DNA from: Bacillota bacterium | Lineage (GTDB): Bacteria; Bacillota; Clostridia; Lachnospirales; Lachnospiraceae | Direction of reading: 5' to 3' | DNA length: 54,715 nt | Assembly (NCBI GenBank): GCA_023399455.1 | Contig: JAEWPN010000017.1 | Coordinates: 1-54,715, forward strand | Shown here: positions 17,804-26,682 of the stretch, piece after piece | How positions within the stretch are numbered: position 1 is the stretch's first letter | Layout: each line of letters opens with the position of its first letter | Notes under the pieces: generated by a model | Told to the model about the DNA's origin: nothing | What the model saw: only the letters and a program-made list of their open reading frames with translations | Databases searched by the model: none | Program-made: the position numbers and the translations under genes

Positions 17804-17877
17804 GATTGTAACAAGCCTAAGCCTGCTACTTGTATCTCGCAAATACAGTATAGCTGAGTGCTCTGGCTGTTGCAATC
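17804..17877 (+). other. Long structured intergenic element upstream of the ParM-like gene
   Basis: 17804-17817 pairs with 17865-17877 (GATTGTAACAAGCC against GGCTGTTGCAATC, with one bulge). An inner hairpin runs from GCTA (17825) to TAGC (17854). It may be a leader structure, regulatory RNA or protein-binding site. No T-run follows. Confidence 0.4.
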
Positions 17878-17950
17878 AGAAAATATGTTTGGCTTATATG
17901 CAACTTGAAACATTTATTTTGATGAAGCCGTAACGGCAGGAGGATGATTT

Positions 17951-18883
17951 ATGTATTTTAAAGAACAAAACATTTTATTATGTGCCATTGACCATGGATT
18001 TTCAACAATCAAGACACCACATTTTATATTCGATAATGGGGTTGAAGAAATTGGCACAGAAGCAACATTGGAAGCAAAGACAATGGAGTGTAAAGACACT
18101 TTTTATAAAATCGGAGAAGGCAGACTTCCGATGAAAAACACCAAAATAGAAGATGAAGATTATCTGCTATTAACATATGCAGCAATTGCTAAGGAAATCG
18201 AATATTATCGACTATCAGGTGAAGCGGCGATAAGGGTAGTAGTTGCTGCCGGACTTCCGTTTACCAGATTTGGAGAAGAGAAAGTTAGCTTTAGCAATTA
18301 TCTGAAACGAGGACTTGTAACCTTTGTATATGAAGGGAAAACCTATTTCATAGAAATTGAAGAAGTTCTACTATATCCACAGTGTTATGCTGCGGTGGCA
18401 AATATTTTAGGAAAGCTGGCACCAAATCAGCTTATTGTGGATATTGGTTCCAAGACCATTGATATTATACACAACAAGAATTATGTTCCAGTTGAGCGAG
18501 AGTGTATCACGATTCCAGAGGCATTAATTAATTGTATGGCGAATGTCAATAAGGCAGTATTTCGAAGAAAAAACCGTTACCTGGATGAAAGTGATATTCA
18601 GGATGTGATGATGACTGGAACATCCAATCTTCCAAAAGAGATTACGGAGATTGTGCAGGATCAGCTTTGCATCTTTGCTGAAAATGTAGAAGTTCAGCTG
18701 AAAGAAAATGGGTTCGATCCAGAACTCACACCGATTGTATATGTTGGCGGTGGCGCTACTGTTATGAAACTCTTTGGACGAATCAGAGGAGCAAATATCT
18801 GCTATCAAGAAGACGTAAAGGCAAATGCGATTGGTTATGAATATCTGGCATTACAGAAAGTGGACAGGTGGTTGCATGAGTAA
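17951..18883 (+). CDS. parM: ParM/StbA-like actin-family partition ATPase
   Basis: A 310-residue actin-like protein. The phosphate-1 loop region is CAIDHGFSTIKTPHF. The phosphate-2 motif is LIVDIGSKTIDII, and the adenosine motif is IVYVGGGATVM, in the expected order and spacing. Such proteins polymerise with ATP to push DNA copies apart, using an adaptor bound at a centromere. The next gene overlaps it and looks like that adaptor. AGGAGG precedes the ATG. Its presence on an integrated element suggests segregation control of the excised form. Confidence 0.85.
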   Translation: MYFKEQNILLCAIDHGFSTIKTPHFIFDNGVEEIGTEATLEAKTMECKDTFYKIGEGRLPMKNTKIEDEDYLLLTYAAIAKEIEYYRLSGEAAIRVVVAAGLPFTRFGEEKVSFSNYLKRGLVTFVYEGKTYFIEIEEVLLYPQCYAAVANILGKLAPNQLIVDIGSKTIDIIHNKNYVPVERECITIPEALINCMANVNKAVFRRKNRYLDESDIQDVMMTGTSNLPKEITEIVQDQLCIFAENVEVQLKENGFDPELTPIVYVGGGATVMKLFGRIRGANICYQEDVKANAIGYEYLALQKVDRWLHE

Positions 18884-19394
18884 TAAAGATATGTCTCAAA
18901 CCATTACTTTTCGTTTGAATCTAAATCATGATGAAGATTCTCTGGTATGGGGTTTGTTACTGTCTATGGAAGAAGAGCCAAGAAAAAGCTTGTTTGGAGA
19001 TCGAAGTAAGTTCATCAAATGGGTATTGACTAAATATGCCAAAGAAGAACTTGATTTTGATGATGAGAAGAAACGATTGGAATTATTACGGAGAGATTTT
19101 GTTCAGTCAGCCCAATATGAAATCAAAGAAATCGTTCAAGGAGAATCAGAATCCATTATGGAATCGCTTGAAAAAGCAGTAGAGCTTGCAGTATCAAAAG
19201 CAGTGAATGAAGTTCTTAAGGCAGTGGTAGCTGGTGGGATTTCTGTGGGAACTCAGACAGTAGTAACATCAGTAGAGCAGAAAAGTGCAGTAATTCCAGG
19301 AGAAGCAGAAGTTCCGAAAATGGGAGTTTTGCCAGAAGTGGACGGAGATAATGAACTTCCCACTTCGGCACTTAGTTTTTTGGACAGCTTTTAA
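18876..19394 (+). CDS. ParR-like adaptor, putative
   Basis: A 172-residue protein that overlaps the ParM-like gene by 8 nt. The N-terminus (SQTITFRLNLNHDEDSLVWG) can form a ribbon-helix-helix-like start. The middle is helical, and the C-terminal tail is Val/Glu-rich and disordered. The order ParM, then small adaptor, then inverted repeats matches type II partition loci. Sequence similarity to known ParR proteins cannot be judged here, so the call rests mainly on position and layout. Confidence 0.55.
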   Translation: MSNKDMSQTITFRLNLNHDEDSLVWGLLLSMEEEPRKSLFGDRSKFIKWVLTKYAKEELDFDDEKKRLELLRRDFVQSAQYEIKEIVQGESESIMESLEKAVELAVSKAVNEVLKAVVAGGISVGTQTVVTSVEQKSAVIPGEAEVPKMGVLPEVDGDNELPTSALSFLDSF

Positions 19395-19429
19395 TGGTTG
19401 TAGTTGCTTGGAATAATTATAAATATCTG

Positions 19430-19478
19430 GATTTGTGGATGGAAAACAGTGATACAAACAGTACTACATCCACAAATC
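19430..19478. repeat. 12-bp inverted repeat, candidate centromere site
   Basis: GATTTGTGGATG (19430-19441) is perfectly inverted at 19467-19478 with a 25-nt spacer. It lies directly after the ParR-like gene. AATTGTAATAA-like direct words follow at about 19487 and 19520. Confidence 0.45.
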
Positions 19479-19578
19479 TATATCTCAATTTGTAATAACA
19501 GTCCTAGTGGCTGTGAGACAAATTGTAATAAGTACAGATGGGTTTATCACATTCTGTACTTACCATATATCAGGGGTC

Positions 19579-19627
19579 TTAGGGGGATTTTTGCCCCTAA
19601 CCAGACTTTGTTAAACGCCCTGCGTTT
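19579..19627 (+). other. Candidate origin of transfer (oriT)
   Basis: Two perfect short hairpins lie upstream of mobC-mobA: TTAGGGG/CCCCTAA (19579-19585 and 19594-19600) and AAACGC/GCGTTT (19613-19618 and 19622-19627). The 327-bp gap 19395-19721 contains no gene, and inverted repeats next to a relaxase operon are typical of oriT. The nick site is not identified. Confidence 0.5.
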
Positions 19628-19721
19628 TACGAATCTGGCAAAAAGCAATGGTAACAGTTTCAGAAGGTGCTTAAAAAGGCTTTTGAAACATTTCTATAAG
19701 ACAGATAAAAAAGAGGAGGAG

Positions 19722-20069
19722 ATGCTTATCGGAAGAAAGAAACAAATGATAAATCCACGAAAAAACTTTACGGTTCGATTATCGGATACTGAAAGAGAGC
19801 GGATCATGCAAGCTGCTAAAGAGAATGGACTGACACCTAGCGAATATCTCAGAGAATTGGTTTTGCATGGTGGCAAAGTAGACACGACGCTTATGCTGGA
19901 CAGGAGAGATCTGGTGAATCAGATTTCAAAGGTTGGAAATAATGTGAATCAAATCGCACATGTAGCAAATGTAAGTCAAACGGTGAGTGAGTACAAAATT
20001 ATGCAGATAAAAGATTATATGAAGGATATTTATAATCTATTGATGGAGGTGTTGAATAAATGGCAATAA
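19722..20069 (+). CDS. mobC: MobC-like relaxosome accessory protein
   Basis: A 115-residue protein. The N-terminal basic ribbon-helix-helix (NFTVRLSDTERERIMQAAKE) would bind oriT. The C-terminal part contains VNQISKVGNNVNQIAHVAN, a hallmark of MobC-family proteins that assist the relaxase. AAGAGGAGGAG precedes ATG 19722; the long upstream extension to 19404 covers oriT-like structures and is rejected. It overlaps the relaxase gene by 10 nt. Confidence 0.85.
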   Translation: MLIGRKKQMINPRKNFTVRLSDTERERIMQAAKENGLTPSEYLRELVLHGGKVDTTLMLDRRDLVNQISKVGNNVNQIAHVANVSQTVSEYKIMQIKDYMKDIYNLLMEVLNKWQ

Positions 20070-22105
20070 CCAAAGTCATGCATATGAAGGCGAGCAAAAA
20101 TCGTCAGATTGATGTTCACCTAAAACAAGCCATTACTTATATCTTAAAGCCTGAAAAGCTTGGAGATGCTAACCTGGTAGGTGGTATTAACTGCCTGCCA
20201 GAAAAGGCATATGAAATGATGAAGGCAACAAAAAAGATGTTCCAAAAGACTGGTGGCCGACAAGGATATCACCTTGTGATTTCTTTAAAACCAGGGGAAG
20301 GAACACCAGAGCAGATGTATGATATTGCTATGCGGTTTGTTGAAGAGTTGCTGCATAATGAATATGAGGCAGTTGTTGCGGTTCATACGGATAGAGAACA
20401 CCTTCACGCGCATATTGTGCTGAACAGTGTAAATATGGTTAATGGTTACAAGTTTCAATATCATAATGGAGATTGGAAAGCAATTATACAACCGATTACC
20501 AATCGACTTTGCGAAGAATATGGACTAGATATTATGCCCGCGAAATATAGTAAAGATCCAAAAAATATGTCCAGACCAGAATGGGAAAGGGAGAATTCTT
20601 ATACAACACTGATAAAAGATGATGTGAATTATTGTGCTTTGCTGGCAGAAGATGAGCGTCATTTTATTTACCTGTTATCTAGGCTTGGTTATGAAGTGAA
20701 GGAAGGAAAGCACATCGCTGTGAAGGCGCCAGGAATGAAACGATTTAAGCGAATTGATACGATATCAGAAGATTTTTCAAGAGAAAATATCAATGCTCTT
20801 ATCCGTTATGGAGATAGTAGTAATGCCAGACCGAAAGTGTATACTTTCAATCCGATTTATGTGAAACGGGCGAAGTTGTCAAAATTTCAGAAGAAATATT
20901 ATGCGAGATTGTATCGCTTGCGTCTGATAGAGAAAAAGCGTTTTCATTACAAGTCAGCACATTACTACGAATCGATTAAGCAAATGCATTTGTTGCAAGA
21001 AGAGTATCTTATGATTGTAAATCATAATGTACATTCTTTACCTGATTTAATCGACCTATCAAATAAGCTTCAGAACGATTTACAGGATGTAGAGACAGAA
21101 CAAAAACAGTTGTATTCTGAGCGTGGTATTGAAAAAAGAAAATGCAAGAATGCGGAAGATTTTAAATTGTTTCGTGATAGTGAACCTGAGTATAGATCTA
21201 AGCTGGAAGAGTTGAAGGAACGAAAGGGGAAGATTAAGGAGCAGATCAAGATTGCAGAAAGATGTTGTGCGAAAGAAGTATCGCGAGCGGCAGAAGCATT
21301 GGATAGAATGTTTCCAGTTGATGAAATAGAAGAGATTACTGATATCTATGATGTAGAAGTTCCAGAAAATCCGTTTAAGGAAGTTGCTGTGGCGGTGGAT
21401 GAAGTAGCTGTGTCAGACGAATCAAAATCTTTAGCAATACCGCCAGTAGAAAAAGCAACTGGACTAGCGAGGGATGATGAACCAATAATAACAGTGTCTG
21501 AACCATCAATCGATCCAGTTCATGATTCGGTAATAGAATCATCAGATATGGTTGAAGGTGAGATAATTGTTTCTGATATTGATGAAATCCCAGTGGGTGT
21601 GCAACAGAGCAATGACATAGAATGTATGGAGCTTCCAAAGGCTCTTGCTGAATATCAAAGATTATCTTTGCAAGAAAAAGCAGAGAGATTTCCATTTGAA
21701 ATACTACCTGATGATAAGGTATTTCATTATTTCATGGATTATTTAACGGAGATTAGAAGCAATATGGGATTTAGCGAAGCGTATGATGAATTTGCTGCAA
21801 TATCTGAATGCTGGGATAAAATGCAGGAACAGGAATTGGTTGAGAGAGAAGTTGAGAAATCCATGGATCTATGTGACATAATGGGCATGACTCCAGAATT
21901 GTTTCAGCAAGCAAGTGCGGATATAAGAGCGATGGTCTTTCATTTGGAGGAACTGGATTATAAGGTTGGTGTTAAGGTTTATCGTGGGGTTCTTGAAAAA
22001 TTAGGAATAGAGAAAGAGTTGATGGATATTTATGATGAATTCGATGAGGTTTATACGGAAAGTATGACAGATAAGAAAAGAGATGAAAGGGAATGGGGGA
22101 GATAA
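20060..22105 (+). CDS. mobA: MobA-type relaxase (MOBP-like)
   Basis: A 681-residue relaxase that nicks oriT and leads the strand into a recipient. The N-terminal relaxase domain (about 1-260) contains the HYHLVISLKPGE-like strand (YHLVISLKPGEG). The metal site has His109, His114, His116 and His118 in HTDREHLHAH, followed by IVLNSVN. The catalytic Tyr is likely in the N-terminal 40 residues. A helical or coiled middle and an acidic repeat-like C-terminus (about 430-530) follow. The C-terminal end resembles the fragment at 43439-44182. Overlaps mobC. Confidence 0.9.
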   Translation: MAITKVMHMKASKNRQIDVHLKQAITYILKPEKLGDANLVGGINCLPEKAYEMMKATKKMFQKTGGRQGYHLVISLKPGEGTPEQMYDIAMRFVEELLHNEYEAVVAVHTDREHLHAHIVLNSVNMVNGYKFQYHNGDWKAIIQPITNRLCEEYGLDIMPAKYSKDPKNMSRPEWERENSYTTLIKDDVNYCALLAEDERHFIYLLSRLGYEVKEGKHIAVKAPGMKRFKRIDTISEDFSRENINALIRYGDSSNARPKVYTFNPIYVKRAKLSKFQKKYYARLYRLRLIEKKRFHYKSAHYYESIKQMHLLQEEYLMIVNHNVHSLPDLIDLSNKLQNDLQDVETEQKQLYSERGIEKRKCKNAEDFKLFRDSEPEYRSKLEELKERKGKIKEQIKIAERCCAKEVSRAAEALDRMFPVDEIEEITDIYDVEVPENPFKEVAVAVDEVAVSDESKSLAIPPVEKATGLARDDEPIITVSEPSIDPVHDSVIESSDMVEGEIIVSDIDEIPVGVQQSNDIECMELPKALAEYQRLSLQEKAERFPFEILPDDKVFHYFMDYLTEIRSNMGFSEAYDEFAAISECWDKMQEQELVEREVEKSMDLCDIMGMTPELFQQASADIRAMVFHLEELDYKVGVKVYRGVLEKLGIEKELMDIYDEFDEVYTESMTDKKRDEREWGR

Positions 22106-22307
22106 TAAAGGGCTGGCTGATGCAAGTATGTGTTGGCTGGCTTTTTCTTTATCGTAGATACATATTGCAATAGTGTATTAATGTCATGTGCAAGAGTAAA
22201 TTCTAGCAATTTTAAAAATTACGTTCTAATATGTTGAAACCATAGAATTCAGAGGCTTGAACAGTAAAAAAGAATTAACTGACATTTCGAGAACTCAAAA
22301 ATAACGT

Positions 22308-22336
22308 TTGTAAAAAAGAAATCACTTTAGTATAAT
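22308..22336 (+). promoter_or_regulatory. Promoter upstream of the small XRE gene and the restriction operon
   Basis: TTGTAA (22308-22313), a 17-bp spacer and TATAAT (22331-22336). It is the first recognisable promoter after the relaxase gene. The preceding gap 22106-22307 holds only direct GGCTGGCT repeats. Confidence 0.6.
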
Positions 22337-22386
22337 AGATACTGTATATTAAAAAGTCGTTTATCGCAAGTGGAGGATAAGAAAAT

Positions 22387-22602
22387 ATGACAGATAAGCA
22401 AATAAAAATAACGTACAAACCATTATGGAAATTGCTTATAGACCGAGAAATATCAAAGACTGAGTTGCGCAAAAATACAAAGATTGCGCCCAGTACATTT
22501 ACAAAAATGAATAACGACCAACAAGTATCGTTAGATGTCCTTGCGAGGATTTGTATTGAATTGAAGTGTGGGTTTGATGAAATTGTTAAGATTGAGTCCT
22601 GA
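22387..22602 (+). CDS. Small Cro/C1-type HTH regulator
   Basis: A 71-residue protein that is little more than an XRE DNA-binding domain (KPLWKLLIDREISKTELRKN, then APSTFTKMNNDQQVSLDVLA). Proteins of this type (YozG-like) often precede type I restriction genes and may act as controller proteins. It lies 95 nt upstream of hsdM in the same direction, so it is a plausible regulator of the system. GTGGAGGATAAG precedes the ATG. Confidence 0.8.
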   Translation: MTDKQIKITYKPLWKLLIDREISKTELRKNTKIAPSTFTKMNNDQQVSLDVLARICIELKCGFDEIVKIES

Positions 22603-22697
22603 AAATGGGACACATAAAAATGTATAATGAAGTTTAAATCGGAAATTTTAAGTATATTTATACGACTAAAATAGAAAAACATTGGAGGATACAAAAA

Positions 22698-24203
22698 ATG
22701 GCTGAAAAAAATACTGCCAATACGGGGTTTGAAAAGCAAATATGGGATGCTGCCTGCGTTTTATGGGGACATATTCCTGCGGCAGAGTATAGGAAAGTAA
22801 TTGTTGGACTTATATTTTTACGTTATATCTCTAGTGCCTTTGAAAAGAGATATGAAGAGTTAGTTGCTGATGGAGATGGATTCGAAGATGATAAGGATGC
22901 TTATTCAGCAGATAATATTTTCTTTGTACCAATTGAAGCAAGATGGGACAAAATTGCTTCAGCTGCTCATACACCCGAGATAGGAACTATTATTGACGAT
23001 GCAATGAGAGCAATAGAAGCAGAAAATAAGACACTTAAAAATGTATTACCCAAAAATTATGCCAGCCCAGATTTGGACAAACGTGTATTAGGTGATGTTG
23101 TTGACTTATTTACAAATATGAATATGACTGAGACAGGCGAGAATAAAGACATATTAGGAAAAACATATCAATATTGCATCCAACAATTTGCAGCATATGA
23201 AGGTGTCAAAGGTGGTGAATTCTACACGCCAGAAAGTATAGTAAAAACCATTGTTGCGATTCTGAAACCTTTTGAAAATTGTCGTGTTTACGATCCGTGT
23301 TGTGGGTCGGGAGGTATGTTTGTTCAATCGGTTGAATTTATACAAGCACACAGAGGTAATAGAAATCGTATATCTGTTTATGGTCAAGAGTCTAACGCAG
23401 ATACATGGAAAATGGCTAAGATGAATATGGCTATTCGTGGTATAGAAGCAGATTTTGGTCCATATCAAGCAGATACGTTCTTTAATGACTTGCATAAGTC
23501 ATTAAAGGCTGATTTTATCATGGCAAATCCTCCATTCAACCTATCCAATTGGGGACAGGATAAATTACAGGAGGACGTTCGTTGGAAATATGGTATGCCT
23601 CCAGCAGGAAATGCCAACTATGCATGGATTCAGCATATGATTCATCATCTTGCACCGAATGGAAAAATTGGTCTAGTTTTAGCTAATGGTGCACTTTCTA
23701 CACAGACAAGTGGAGAGGGAGAGATTCGTAAAAAAATTATCGAAGATGATTTAGTGGAAGGAATTGTAGCCCTTCCTACGCAGTTGTTTTATAGTGTTAC
23801 AATTCCTGTTACTTTGTGGTTTATTAGTAAAAATAAGAAACAAAAAGGAAAAACGATTTTTATTGATGCGCGAAAAATGGGATTTATGCTTAACCGAAAA
23901 CATCGTGATTTTACAGAGGAAGATATAAACATGATTGCTGATACCTTTACAGCATTTCAAGAAGGTACATCCGAAGATGTAAAGGGCTTTTGCTCAGTGG
24001 TTACTACGGAAGAAATTGCCAAACAAGATTATATACTTACACCAGGTCGCTATGTTGGAATTGAAGAGCAGGAAGATGACGGAGAACCATTTGAGGAAAA
24101 AATGACTCGCCTTACCTCAGAACTTTCAGAAATGTTTGCGAGATCTCATGAGTTAGAAAATGAGATTCGACAGAAACTGGAGGCGATTGGCTATGAAATC
24201 TGA
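22698..24203 (+). CDS. hsdM: Type I restriction-modification methyltransferase subunit HsdM
   Basis: A 501-residue N6-adenine methyltransferase subunit. The N-terminal helical HsdM_N domain occupies about 5-140. The catalytic domain has the SAM site DPCCGSGGMF and the adenine-methylation motif NPPF (FIMANPPFNLSNWG). It works with HsdS and HsdR to methylate and protect host sites. TTGGAGGAT precedes the ATG. The stop overlaps the start of the first hsdS by 11 nt. It is complete, unlike the second hsdM at 45484. Confidence 0.95.
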   Translation: MAEKNTANTGFEKQIWDAACVLWGHIPAAEYRKVIVGLIFLRYISSAFEKRYEELVADGDGFEDDKDAYSADNIFFVPIEARWDKIASAAHTPEIGTIIDDAMRAIEAENKTLKNVLPKNYASPDLDKRVLGDVVDLFTNMNMTETGENKDILGKTYQYCIQQFAAYEGVKGGEFYTPESIVKTIVAILKPFENCRVYDPCCGSGGMFVQSVEFIQAHRGNRNRISVYGQESNADTWKMAKMNMAIRGIEADFGPYQADTFFNDLHKSLKADFIMANPPFNLSNWGQDKLQEDVRWKYGMPPAGNANYAWIQHMIHHLAPNGKIGLVLANGALSTQTSGEGEIRKKIIEDDLVEGIVALPTQLFYSVTIPVTLWFISKNKKQKGKTIFIDARKMGFMLNRKHRDFTEEDINMIADTFTAFQEGTSEDVKGFCSVVTTEEIAKQDYILTPGRYVGIEEQEDDGEPFEEKMTRLTSELSEMFARSHELENEIRQKLEAIGYEI

Positions 24204-24732
24204 ATGGAGAAAAATGAAATTCTCTGATATCGTAGAATTTAATCCAAAAGAGAGCCTTCCTAAAGGAATGGTATCCAAGAAAATTGGTATGGATAAGCTA
24301 CAACCTTTTTGTAGAGATATTACTGAATATGAAATTACAGAATATACAGGTGGCAGTAAATTTCGTAATGGGGACACTATTATGGCTCGCATTACACCTT
24401 GTTTAGAAAATGGGAAAACTTCTAAAGTTAATATATTAAATGATGACGAAATTGGATTTGGATCAACCGAATATATAGTTTTCAGGGCTAAAAGTGGAAT
24501 AACAGATCCAGATTATATTTACTATTTAGTTTGTAGCCCTTCGGTCAGGGATCCTGCCATTAAATCAATGGTTGGCTCATCAGGCAGACAACGAGTTCAA
24601 ACTGATGTCATACAGAAGTTAGAATTTGCAGTTCCATCATTTGAGGAGCAAGTGAAAATTGGAAGTGTACTTAAGGCTTTGGATGATAAGATTGCGCTTA
24701 ACACGACTATAAACGATAATTTAGCGGCTTAG
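24193..24732 (+). CDS. hsdS: HsdS specificity subunit, N-terminal half only (module 1)
   Basis: A 179-residue half-size specificity protein with one target-recognition domain (start KSEWRKMKFSDIVEF) and the first conserved helix (LKALDDKIALNTTINDNLAA). Full HsdS has two such domains. It stops 8 nt after an 18-bp recombination site, exactly where the second half should begin. The missing half is encoded on the opposite strand at 24932-25600. It is therefore in the OFF orientation, although half HsdS proteins can sometimes dimerise. The ATG at 24193 overlaps hsdM. Confidence 0.85.
   Translation: MKSEWRKMKFSDIVEFNPKESLPKGMVSKKIGMDKLQPFCRDITEYEITEYTGGSKFRNGDTIMARITPCLENGKTSKVNILNDDEIGFGSTEYIVFRAKSGITDPDYIYYLVCSPSVRDPAIKSMVGSSGRQRVQTDVIQKLEFAVPSFEEQVKIGSVLKALDDKIALNTTINDNLAA
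24707..24724 (+). repeat. Invertible-module site 1
   Basis: CTATAAACGATAATTTAG, inside the end of the first hsdS. A 15-bp core is shared with sites 2, 3 and 4, and the full 18 bp is inverted at 27794-27811. Confidence 0.8.
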
Positions 24733-24935
24733 ATGTTGAGTTTTGCATATTGTTTTTTCCATGCGCGTGATGGCTTTTTGCATATGTAATCATCGGATAC
24801 AAAGGCACATACACTTGGTAATCCATTGTTACCGCAAATAGTAGGATTATTCTGCCTGCAACCATATGTTTGTGTTTCCGTATCACTTGCATTCAATGGT
24901 GCATTGAATGGAATATTTAATTCCTTTTCGCTCAT
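24729..24935 (-). CDS. Small Cys-rich protein encoded after an hsdS half
   Basis: A 68-residue protein with five Cys (GCRQNNPTICGNNGLPSVC, then ICKKPSRAWKKQY), possibly a small metal-binding fold. Its ATG overlaps the stop of the minus-strand hsdS half (ATGA). It ends 4 bp from site 1, so it lies entirely inside the invertible segment. I have the impression that similar small ORFs follow hsdS in other Clostridia, but this was not checked. In the flipped orientation it would be expressed after a full HsdS. Function unknown. Confidence 0.6.
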   Translation of the reverse strand: MSEKELNIPFNAPLNASDTETQTYGCRQNNPTICGNNGLPSVCAFVSDDYICKKPSRAWKKQYAKLNI

Positions 24936-25600
24936 ACAGGCACCTCCGATAAATCTAACTCACCAGACATAAGCTTTGGCAGTAACTCGTCACGCATTAA
25001 TACAAGTTTACAATTTTCAAGTCGATTAGCAATTATAAGTTCATAGATAGGACTTAACATACTCCCAATCCTATGATAATCCTCATCGGGAGGGATCAAA
25101 ACTTCAGATTTTGCTAATTCTTCACGCTTGATATGTCCCATAGTTGTTGCCATGTCTGCCGCAATAGAAATAAACCTTTGAAGATGATAGTTGGTCCAAG
25201 CATAATAAAACCATTTTTCATATTGTTGAGAGGACACTTTGAATAGGTGTTGATTTAGTCCACAAATGCCACCACACCAAAAATCGACGAGGAGACTTCC
25301 AGACCATGAAAATATAACATCTCCATCATGTATTATGTAATCTGGTTTTATATTTGGAGAGCAGGATTCACTACTAGTATCACATACGCCTTGTCGAAGT
25401 TCCTTGATTTTAAGAACAGGCAAACCAATTTCATTATCTTTAGGGCGGAATTTCTGCATTGCAAGTCCATTAAGATAGTCGGCAATATCTAGCAAAGAGC
25501 CTTTTGTCCAATTATCCGGAAGTTCATCAAATAATAATAGCTCTTTAGCGAATATGGCTTGCGCTTGTTGCTCTAAATTATCGTTTACCATATATTCCAT
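24932..25600 (-). CDS. hsdS: HsdS C-terminal half in inverted (silent) orientation
   Basis: It encodes VNDNLEQQAQAIFAKELLLF, the conserved helix that follows the first recognition domain. A second recognition domain (LPDNWTKGSLLDIADYLNGL) and the C-terminal helix ending ELLPKLMSGELDLSEVPV follow. It begins at site 2 and has no promoter or good ribosome site on its own strand, so it looks like a stored half gene. Inverting 24725-25572 would join it in frame to the half at 24193, giving a normal two-domain HsdS. Confidence 0.8.
   Translation of the reverse strand: MEYMVNDNLEQQAQAIFAKELLLFDELPDNWTKGSLLDIADYLNGLAMQKFRPKDNEIGLPVLKIKELRQGVCDTSSESCSPNIKPDYIIHDGDVIFSWSGSLLVDFWCGGICGLNQHLFKVSSQQYEKWFYYAWTNYHLQRFISIAADMATTMGHIKREELAKSEVLIPPDEDYHRIGSMLSPIYELIIANRLENCKLVLMRDELLPKLMSGELDLSEVPV
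25573..25587 (-). repeat. Invertible-module site 2
   Basis: TAAACGATAATTTAG on the minus strand, inverted relative to site 1. The interval between sites 1 and 2 carries the silent hsdS half and the Cys-rich ORF. Confidence 0.8.
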
Positions 25601-25685
25601 AACTCTTGTGGGTGGCAGGAGTTAAATCAAGGGGACTGCCGCCCCCATAGTTGTTCTCTAAGAAAAGTTTAAAGGAGAATTGACT

Positions 25686-26669
25686 ATGAAACAGAATTTA
25701 ATCACAGATATTATTCAGGGAATGTTACCATACTTGAATAACTCACAAAGTAGGCAACTGCAAGAAGTTTTGCAGTGTTCACTGGCAGCATATGAGGTAA
25801 AAGAAAATACGAATAAAGATAAAAGTTTGGAGCAGAATTTTGTTGAGTTGTTCCTATCGGCAAAGCGTATCGAAGGCTGCTCTGAGAAATCTCTAAAATA
25901 CTATAAATCGACTATTTTAGCAATGCTCGCTACTCTTGAAAAGGATGTAAAATACATTGTAACCGATGATATTCGAGGATATCTGATCGAATATCAGGAG
26001 AAAAATAACTCTAGTAAGGTTACAATAGACAATATCCGACGTATCCTTTCGAGTTTTTTCTCATGGCTTGAAGATGAGGATTATATTTTGAAAAGCCCAG
26101 TAAGACGAATACATAAAGTCAAGACCGGCACAAACATTAAAGAAACATATTCTGATGAAGCTTTAGAGCTAATGCGAGATAAATGCACAGAGCTTCGAGA
26201 TTTGGCAATGATAGATATGTTGGCGTCAACAGGTATGCGTGTAGGTGAAATGGTTTTGCTTAATCGGAATGATATTGATTTTAATGAAAGAGAGTGTATC
26301 GTTTTCGGTAAAGGTAATAAGGAACGAGTGGTTTACTTTGATGCACGAACAAAGTTACATCTACAAAACTATTTAGAAAGCAGAATGGATAACAACCCTG
26401 CTTTGTTTGTATCACTTAAAGCTCCATATGATAGATTGAAAATCGGAGGTATTGAAGTAAGGCTCCGTGAATTCGGAAAACAATTAGGTTTGAAAAGGGT
26501 ACATCCGCATAAGTTTAGGCGTACTCTTGCAACTATGGCAATAGATAAAGGAATGCCTATTGAACAGCTGCAGCAGCTCTTAGGGCATAGAAAAATAGAT
26601 ACTACCTTGCAGTATGCAATGGTTAAACAGAGCAATGTTAAGATTGCTCATCGAAAATATATTGGATAG
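25686..26669 (+). CDS. Tyrosine recombinase of the hsdS inversion locus
   Basis: A 327-residue XerC/D-like recombinase. The N-terminal SAM-like domain (about 55-150) is followed by the catalytic domain with Arg in TGMRVGEMVLL, HPHKFRRT (His and Arg), LLGHRKIDTT and the nucleophile region LQYAMV. It lies between the two hsdS modules, and four copies of a 15-bp site flank them. This is the layout of phase-variable type I loci such as the pneumococcal one. ATG 25686 follows AAAGGAG. It is distinct from the element integrase. Confidence 0.88.
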   Translation: MKQNLITDIIQGMLPYLNNSQSRQLQEVLQCSLAAYEVKENTNKDKSLEQNFVELFLSAKRIEGCSEKSLKYYKSTILAMLATLEKDVKYIVTDDIRGYLIEYQEKNNSSKVTIDNIRRILSSFFSWLEDEDYILKSPVRRIHKVKTGTNIKETYSDEALELMRDKCTELRDLAMIDMLASTGMRVGEMVLLNRNDIDFNERECIVFGKGNKERVVYFDARTKLHLQNYLESRMDNNPALFVSLKAPYDRLKIGGIEVRLREFGKQLGLKRVHPHKFRRTLATMAIDKGMPIEQLQQLLGHRKIDTTLQYAMVKQSNVKIAHRKYIG

Positions 26670-26682
26670 GATGGTAAAAGAA

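Noticed and set aside
19404..19721. Long upstream extension of the MobC frame
   Set aside because: It covers inverted repeats of the candidate centromere and oriT, has no ribosome site, and the MobC domain starts after 19722.
22106..22160. GGCTGGCT repeats after the relaxase as a terminator stem
   Set aside because: They are direct, not inverted, repeats and cannot pair with each other.
22275..22739. Minus-strand open frame over the small XRE gene
   Set aside because: It is hydrophobic by chance of A+T-rich sequence and antisense to the XRE gene and its promoter.
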